Assembly: GCA_046729975.1 (NCBI GenBank)
Contig: JBKPHS010000029.1
Location: forward strand, 1 to 7,923
Source: JBKPHS01 sp046729975
GTDB lineage: Bacteria > Actinomycetota > Thermoleophilia > Solirubrobacterales > Thermoleophilaceae
Direction of reading: 5' to 3'
Length of the DNA stretch: 7,923 nt
Position numbers and translations under genes: made by a program. Within the stretch, counting starts at the first letter, position 1. Each line of letters begins with the position of its first letter. Shown piece by piece: positions 5,554 to 7,923 of this stretch. Below the pieces are notes generated by a model. The model saw nothing but the letters and a program-made list of their open reading frames with translations, was not told the DNA's origin and ran no database searches.

Positions 5554-6523
5554 CCCCGGCTGCGGGAAGCCCGCGCTCCAGCCCGGCGAGCGGCGAGACG
5601 TCGTCGAGCACGATCCGGCCCGCGCGCGAGAGACGCAGCGCAAGGCGCCCCGCCAGGTAGTGGGCGGACCGCAACTCGACCCGGCGAGCGGGTACGTCCG
5701 GAACCGGCAGCCACTGCGGGCCCTCGCCCGCCTGCGCGTCTAGCTCGAGCGACCACAGCGCCGAGCGCGCCCGGATCCGCCAGGCCTCGGCACTGGCCGC
5801 GACCCTGACGTGAGCCAGCGGCGGGGCCAAGGTGACGACGCGGCGGCCGAGTCGCACGACGACCGCGGTCGGAGGGATCGTCGCGGCCAGCAGTCGCAGC
5901 CGGCCGCCCGCGAACGCCACGACCGCATCCTCGCGTGCGAACGCGCCGGCGTGGCCCCACCACCAGTGCTCGGTGAAGCGCGAGCCCCAGTTCTTCTCGG
6001 CGTACGCGGTGGCGCCGTCCAACGCGACGCGCTCGCCCGCGACGCAGGCCTCGCCTTGCACGGAGGCGTCGAGCACGACCGGCTGCCAGTACTGGGCGAG
6101 TCCGGGGATCAGCTGCGCCGGTCCGAGGGCGCCGAACGGCCGGCGTGGCCATGCTACGCGCGGTTCGAGCCGTACGTCGATCCACGTGTCGTCGCCGAGG
6201 CGCGCCACCAGCCGCTTCCCGCCGCCGCTCAGCACGTCCGCCGCCTCGGCCCCGAAACCGTGCGGGTCGCCTCGCGCCGGCGACACGACCTCGTACCGGA
6301 CCAGGCCGCCGGGGTGCGCCGCGCATGCCACGACCGCCCAGCGCTCCTCGCCGGTCCTGCAAATGCCGCACAGCCAGACGACCACCGTGCCGCGCCGCGG
6401 GTCGACGATGCGCCAGTAGTAGCCCTCCATCGGCGCCTCGTGATCCCGGGCCAGATCGGCGAACGGAAAGTCCGCGCCGCTGCGGCGGTACGCGCCGAGC
6501 GCGATAGCGAAGATGCCCCGCAT
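5519..6523 (-). CDS. Tocopherol cyclase family protein (VTE1-like)
   Basis: A 334-residue protein expected to close the chromanol ring from a methylated prenyl-benzoquinol. Motifs shared with plant and cyanobacterial tocopherol cyclases are the N-terminal EGYYWRIVDP (33-42, cf. EGWYFKV), YWQPVVLDASVQGEACVAG (145-163, cf. the HWQ....G...G block), the diagnostic YAEKNWGSRF (174-183, cf. YSEKNWG.GF), and the Trp-rich WWWGHAGAF (187-195). The C-terminal half is strand-rich, consistent with a two-lobed lipocalin-like barrel. It has no signal peptide. It is shorter than the plant enzyme, missing the transit peptide and apparently an N-terminal insertion. The ATG at 6523 gives the family-like N-terminus; an in-frame GTG ten codons upstream (VIDRECEAQA) is possible and neither has a strong Shine-Dalgarno sequence. 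CrtC/AttH-like relatives are the alternative, but the prenyltransferase/methyltransferase neighbours favour a true cyclase. Confidence 0.85.
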   Translation of the reverse strand: MRGIFAIALGAYRRSGADFPFADLARDHEAPMEGYYWRIVDPRRGTVVVWLCGICRTGEERWAVVACAAHPGGLVRYEVVSPARGDPHGFGAEAADVLSGGGKRLVARLGDDTWIDVRLEPRVAWPRRPFGALGPAQLIPGLAQYWQPVVLDASVQGEACVAGERVALDGATAYAEKNWGSRFTEHWWWGHAGAFAREDAVVAFAGGRLRLLAATIPPTAVVVRLGRRVVTLAPPLAHVRVAASAEAWRIRARSALWSLELDAQAGEGPQWLPVPDVPARRVELRSAHYLAGRLALRLSRAGRIVLDDVSPLAGLERGLPAAGVIGHRPGGPPP

Positions 6524-6582
6524 GGCTTGAGCTTCGCACTCCCGATCGATCACTAGGGCCGACGCGCCAACTCGCTTGCCGC
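6524..6582. promoter_or_regulatory. Divergent intergenic region between cyclase and STAS genes
   Basis: These 59 nt must carry, or lie close to, promoters for both divergent genes. It contains the palindrome GATCGATC (6544-6551) next to a CTAG. No canonical -35/-10 pair stands out on either strand, and neither start codon has a strong Shine-Dalgarno sequence. Confidence 0.3.
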
Positions 6583-6951
6583 GTGCCGACCCCGGTCGCG
6601 GACACCCACGACATCCAGGTCGACGGCCGCGGCGCGAGCGTTCGCATCTCATTGCGCGGTGTACTCGACCTCGGCGGCGCGAGGGACTTCCACGACCGCT
6701 TGGAGCAGCTCGAGGCCGAGCGACCGGAGCTTCTGCTGATCGACGTCCGCCAGCTCCAGTTCATGGACTCGAGCGGCCTGCGCGAGATCGCGGCGGCTGT
6801 CCGGCGGGGTCGGCTCGACGAGCGTCGCGTGGTGCTCGTGAAGAGCCACGGGCCGCTTGACAGTCTGCTGGAGGTCACGCGTGCCGACACCATCGTCGAG
6901 ACGGTGGAGGATCCGGCCGCCGTGGGCTTCGCCGACCCCGACGCCTCCTGA
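6583..6951 (+). CDS. STAS domain protein, anti-sigma factor antagonist-like
   Basis: A 122-residue single STAS domain protein of the SpoIIAA/RsbV type. Residues 10-30 form the opening strands (IQVDGRGASVRISLRGVLDL), and LLLIDVRQLQFMDSSGLREI (50-69) contains the switch motif DSSGL at 62-66, whose serines (Ser63/Ser64) include the site phosphorylated by a cognate anti-sigma kinase in characterised homologues. The unphosphorylated form normally binds the anti-sigma factor and frees a sigma factor. No HATPase_c anti-sigma kinase, phosphatase or sigma factor is encoded in this window, so the partner is unknown. The start is a GTG at 6583 without an obvious Shine-Dalgarno sequence. It is divergent from the cyclase and lies 16 nt upstream of the L,D-transpeptidase gene, probably in the same transcript. 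Confidence 0.88.
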   Translation: MPTPVADTHDIQVDGRGASVRISLRGVLDLGGARDFHDRLEQLEAERPELLLIDVRQLQFMDSSGLREIAAAVRRGRLDERRVVLVKSHGPLDSLLEVTRADTIVETVEDPAAVGFADPDAS

Positions 6952-6967
6952 CCGTATCCTCCCGCCG

Positions 6968-7669
6968 ATGCGGGCGACGTCGGGGCGAGGGACTCTGGCC
7001 ACCGCGAGCCTGCTCGTCTTTTGCGCAGCCCCGAGTGCGGCGGCGAGGCCGCCGGCTGTGAACCCCGACGGCATGCGGGGGCTTGGATCGGCGGATCGTG
7101 TGATCGAGGTCGCGACGTCCGGGATGCGGACGACTCATGCCACGGCGCGGACCTATCAGCGCGTCGGCAGCGGGTGGCGGATCGTGCGCCGGGCAATGCC
7201 GGCCCGAGTCGGAGCCAGCGGGCTCTCGTGGCCGGGGCGCCGTCGCGCCGGGGACGGCACCACACCGATCGGCAACTATGGCTTCGTCTACGGCTTCGGC
7301 TCCCGCGGCGACCCCGGCCTGACCGGGTTCAGGTGGCGTCGCTTGGTGCCCGGGTCGTGCTGGGCGGGAACGCGGCGCGGGTACAACCGCTGGGTCCATC
7401 GAACGCCGTGCGCGCCCTCGGACGAGAACCTATGGGCGCACTCGCGCGTCGCCTACCGCTATGCGTCGGTGATCGACTTCAATTACCAGCAGCCCGTCTT
7501 CGGACGCGGCGCGGGGATATTCCTCCACGTACAGACCGGGGGCCCGACCGCGGGCTGCGTCTCGCTGGGCGAGGCCGACCTGCTGGCCGTGCTGCGCTGG
7601 ATGCGACCCGGCACGCGCATCCTGATCGGCCCCGCCGGCTGGCTGAGATCGCTCAAGAGCTCGCGCTGA
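6968..7669 (+). CDS. Secreted L,D-transpeptidase-like protein (YkuD domain, COG3786 type)
   Basis: A 233-residue exported protein. Residues 1-26 look like a Sec signal peptide: basic start, hydrophobic stretch LATASLLVFCAAP (10-22), and an AAA site at 24-26. The mature part matches the COG3786 branch of YkuD L,D-transpeptidases: GDGTTPIGNYGF (95-106), a YNRWV block (139-143), and the active-site signature IFLHVQTGGPTAGCVSL (184-200) with His187 and catalytic Cys197. Such enzymes form 3-3 peptidoglycan cross-links or attach proteins to the wall; the substrate of this subgroup is less well defined. The ATG at 6968 is chosen because the signal peptide begins there; the frame is open further upstream, inside the STAS gene. 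It follows the STAS stop by 16 nt. Two extra cysteines (131 and 148) near the active domain could form a disulfide outside the cell. Confidence 0.88.
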   Translation: MRATSGRGTLATASLLVFCAAPSAAARPPAVNPDGMRGLGSADRVIEVATSGMRTTHATARTYQRVGSGWRIVRRAMPARVGASGLSWPGRRRAGDGTTPIGNYGFVYGFGSRGDPGLTGFRWRRLVPGSCWAGTRRGYNRWVHRTPCAPSDENLWAHSRVAYRYASVIDFNYQQPVFGRGAGIFLHVQTGGPTAGCVSLGEADLLAVLRWMRPGTRILIGPAGWLRSLKSSR

Positions 7670-7670
7670 C

Positions 7671-7705
7671 CCGAAGCCTCGGAGCTTGACTCCGGCCACT
7701 TTCGG
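7671..7705 (+). terminator. Weak nested hairpin between L,D-transpeptidase and MFS genes
   Basis: The inner stem CGGAG (7680-7684) pairs with CTCCG (7690-7694) around a 5-nt loop, and an outer CCGAA (7671-7675) pairs with TTCGG (7701-7705). No T-run follows, so this is at best a weak or factor-assisted terminator. Confidence 0.25.
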
Positions 7706-7923
7706 TGATCGAATCGGCCGTGTCGGGTCAAACGGGGAAGCGACTGGCGGAGTCGGCTCGCGCGGCCATCGCCACGGCGCGCAACCCGAACCTGTTCCGC
7801 GCCCAGCTGGCGTTCGGCGCCGCGTGGACGGCCGAGTGGGCGTTCATGGTGGCGATCGGCGTCGTGGCCTTTCGCGACGGCGGCGCGACGGCGGTGGGCA
7901 TCGTGGCGTTCGTCCGTATGGCG
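7705..7923 (+). CDS. MFS transporter, N-terminal fragment (runs off the window)
   Basis: The first 73 residues of a membrane transporter, cut by the end of the window. A basic N-terminal segment including ARNPNLFRAQLAF (25-37) leads into a first transmembrane helix of about 36-56 containing GAAWTAEWAFMVAIGVVAF, then a short loop RDGGATAVG and the start of a second helix. This arrangement is typical of actinobacterial MFS proteins, often drug-efflux-like and sometimes carrying C-terminal cyclic-nucleotide domains; the rest is not visible, so the substrate cannot be assigned. An in-frame TGA at 7687-7689 bounds the frame. GTG at 7705 and GTG at 7720 are both possible starts, and neither has a clear Shine-Dalgarno sequence. 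Being on the same strand just downstream of the L,D-transpeptidase does not by itself link the two. Confidence 0.75.
   Translation, partial: MIESAVSGQTGKRLAESARAAIATARNPNLFRAQLAFGAAWTAEWAFMVAIGVVAFRDGGATAVGIVAFVRMA

Noticed and set aside
5519..6523. Cyclase homologue as a CrtC-type carotenoid hydratase
   Set aside because: CrtC belongs to a similar lipocalin-like fold, but the YAEKNWG motif and the prenyltransferase/methyltransferase context point to tocopherol cyclase, and no carotenoid genes are visible.
5301..7265. 654-residue open frame on the minus strand
   Set aside because: It crosses the cyclase, STAS and L,D-transpeptidase genes in other frames and its composition is Arg/Ala/Gly-rich low-complexity, typical of high-GC shadow frames.
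1..7923. tRNA/rRNA genes, CRISPR arrays, insertion sequences, riboswitches
   Set aside because: No cloverleaf-like segment, regular direct-repeat array, transposase motif or terminal inverted repeat was found, and intergenic gaps are too short for most structured RNAs.

Overview
The window is high-GC bacterial DNA, densely packed with genes and strongly biased to G/C in third codon positions. The gene types (DUF2252 protein, single-domain STAS protein, COG3786-type L,D-transpeptidase with a cleavable signal, MFS transporter, two alpha/beta-hydrolases) suggest an actinobacterium, perhaps of the Thermoleophilia/Solirubrobacterales type. That placement is inference. No photosynthesis gene, RNA gene, mobile element or CRISPR array is visible.

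Layout. (1) 10-1832: two divergent alpha/beta-hydrolases, one chloroperoxidase-like (minus) and one lipase/esterase-like (plus), share a 113-nt intergenic region. (2) 1829-4977: a tight minus-strand operon. In transcription order it holds a SAM methyltransferase with the plant VTE3 (MPBQ/MSBQ methyltransferase) signature, a UbiA prenyltransferase with the homogentisate phytyltransferase (HPT/VTE2) signature joined to it by a 4-nt GTGA overlap, and a DUF2252 kinase-like protein 9 nt further on. (3) 5017-5553: a small plus-strand hypothetical gene, divergent from the methyltransferase. (4) 5519-6523: a minus-strand homologue of tocopherol cyclase (VTE1), whose 3' end overlaps the small gene by 35 nt. 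(5) 6583-7669: an anti-sigma-factor-antagonist-like STAS protein and a secreted L,D-transpeptidase, on the plus strand. (6) 7705 to the window end: the start of an MFS transporter.

The main result is that three consecutive core steps of tocochromanol (vitamin E) synthesis are encoded side by side: prenylation of homogentisate, ring methylation of the prenyl-benzoquinol, and chromanol ring closure. Each of the three proteins carries recognisable family motifs. The window has no HPPD (homogentisate supply), geranylgeranyl reductase or gamma-tocopherol methyltransferase, so the exact product (tocopherol, tocotrienol or a related prenylchromanol) cannot be read from here. If real, this is a compact vitamin E-like pathway in an apparently non-photosynthetic bacterium. 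The DUF2252 protein in the same operon is an unexplained companion.
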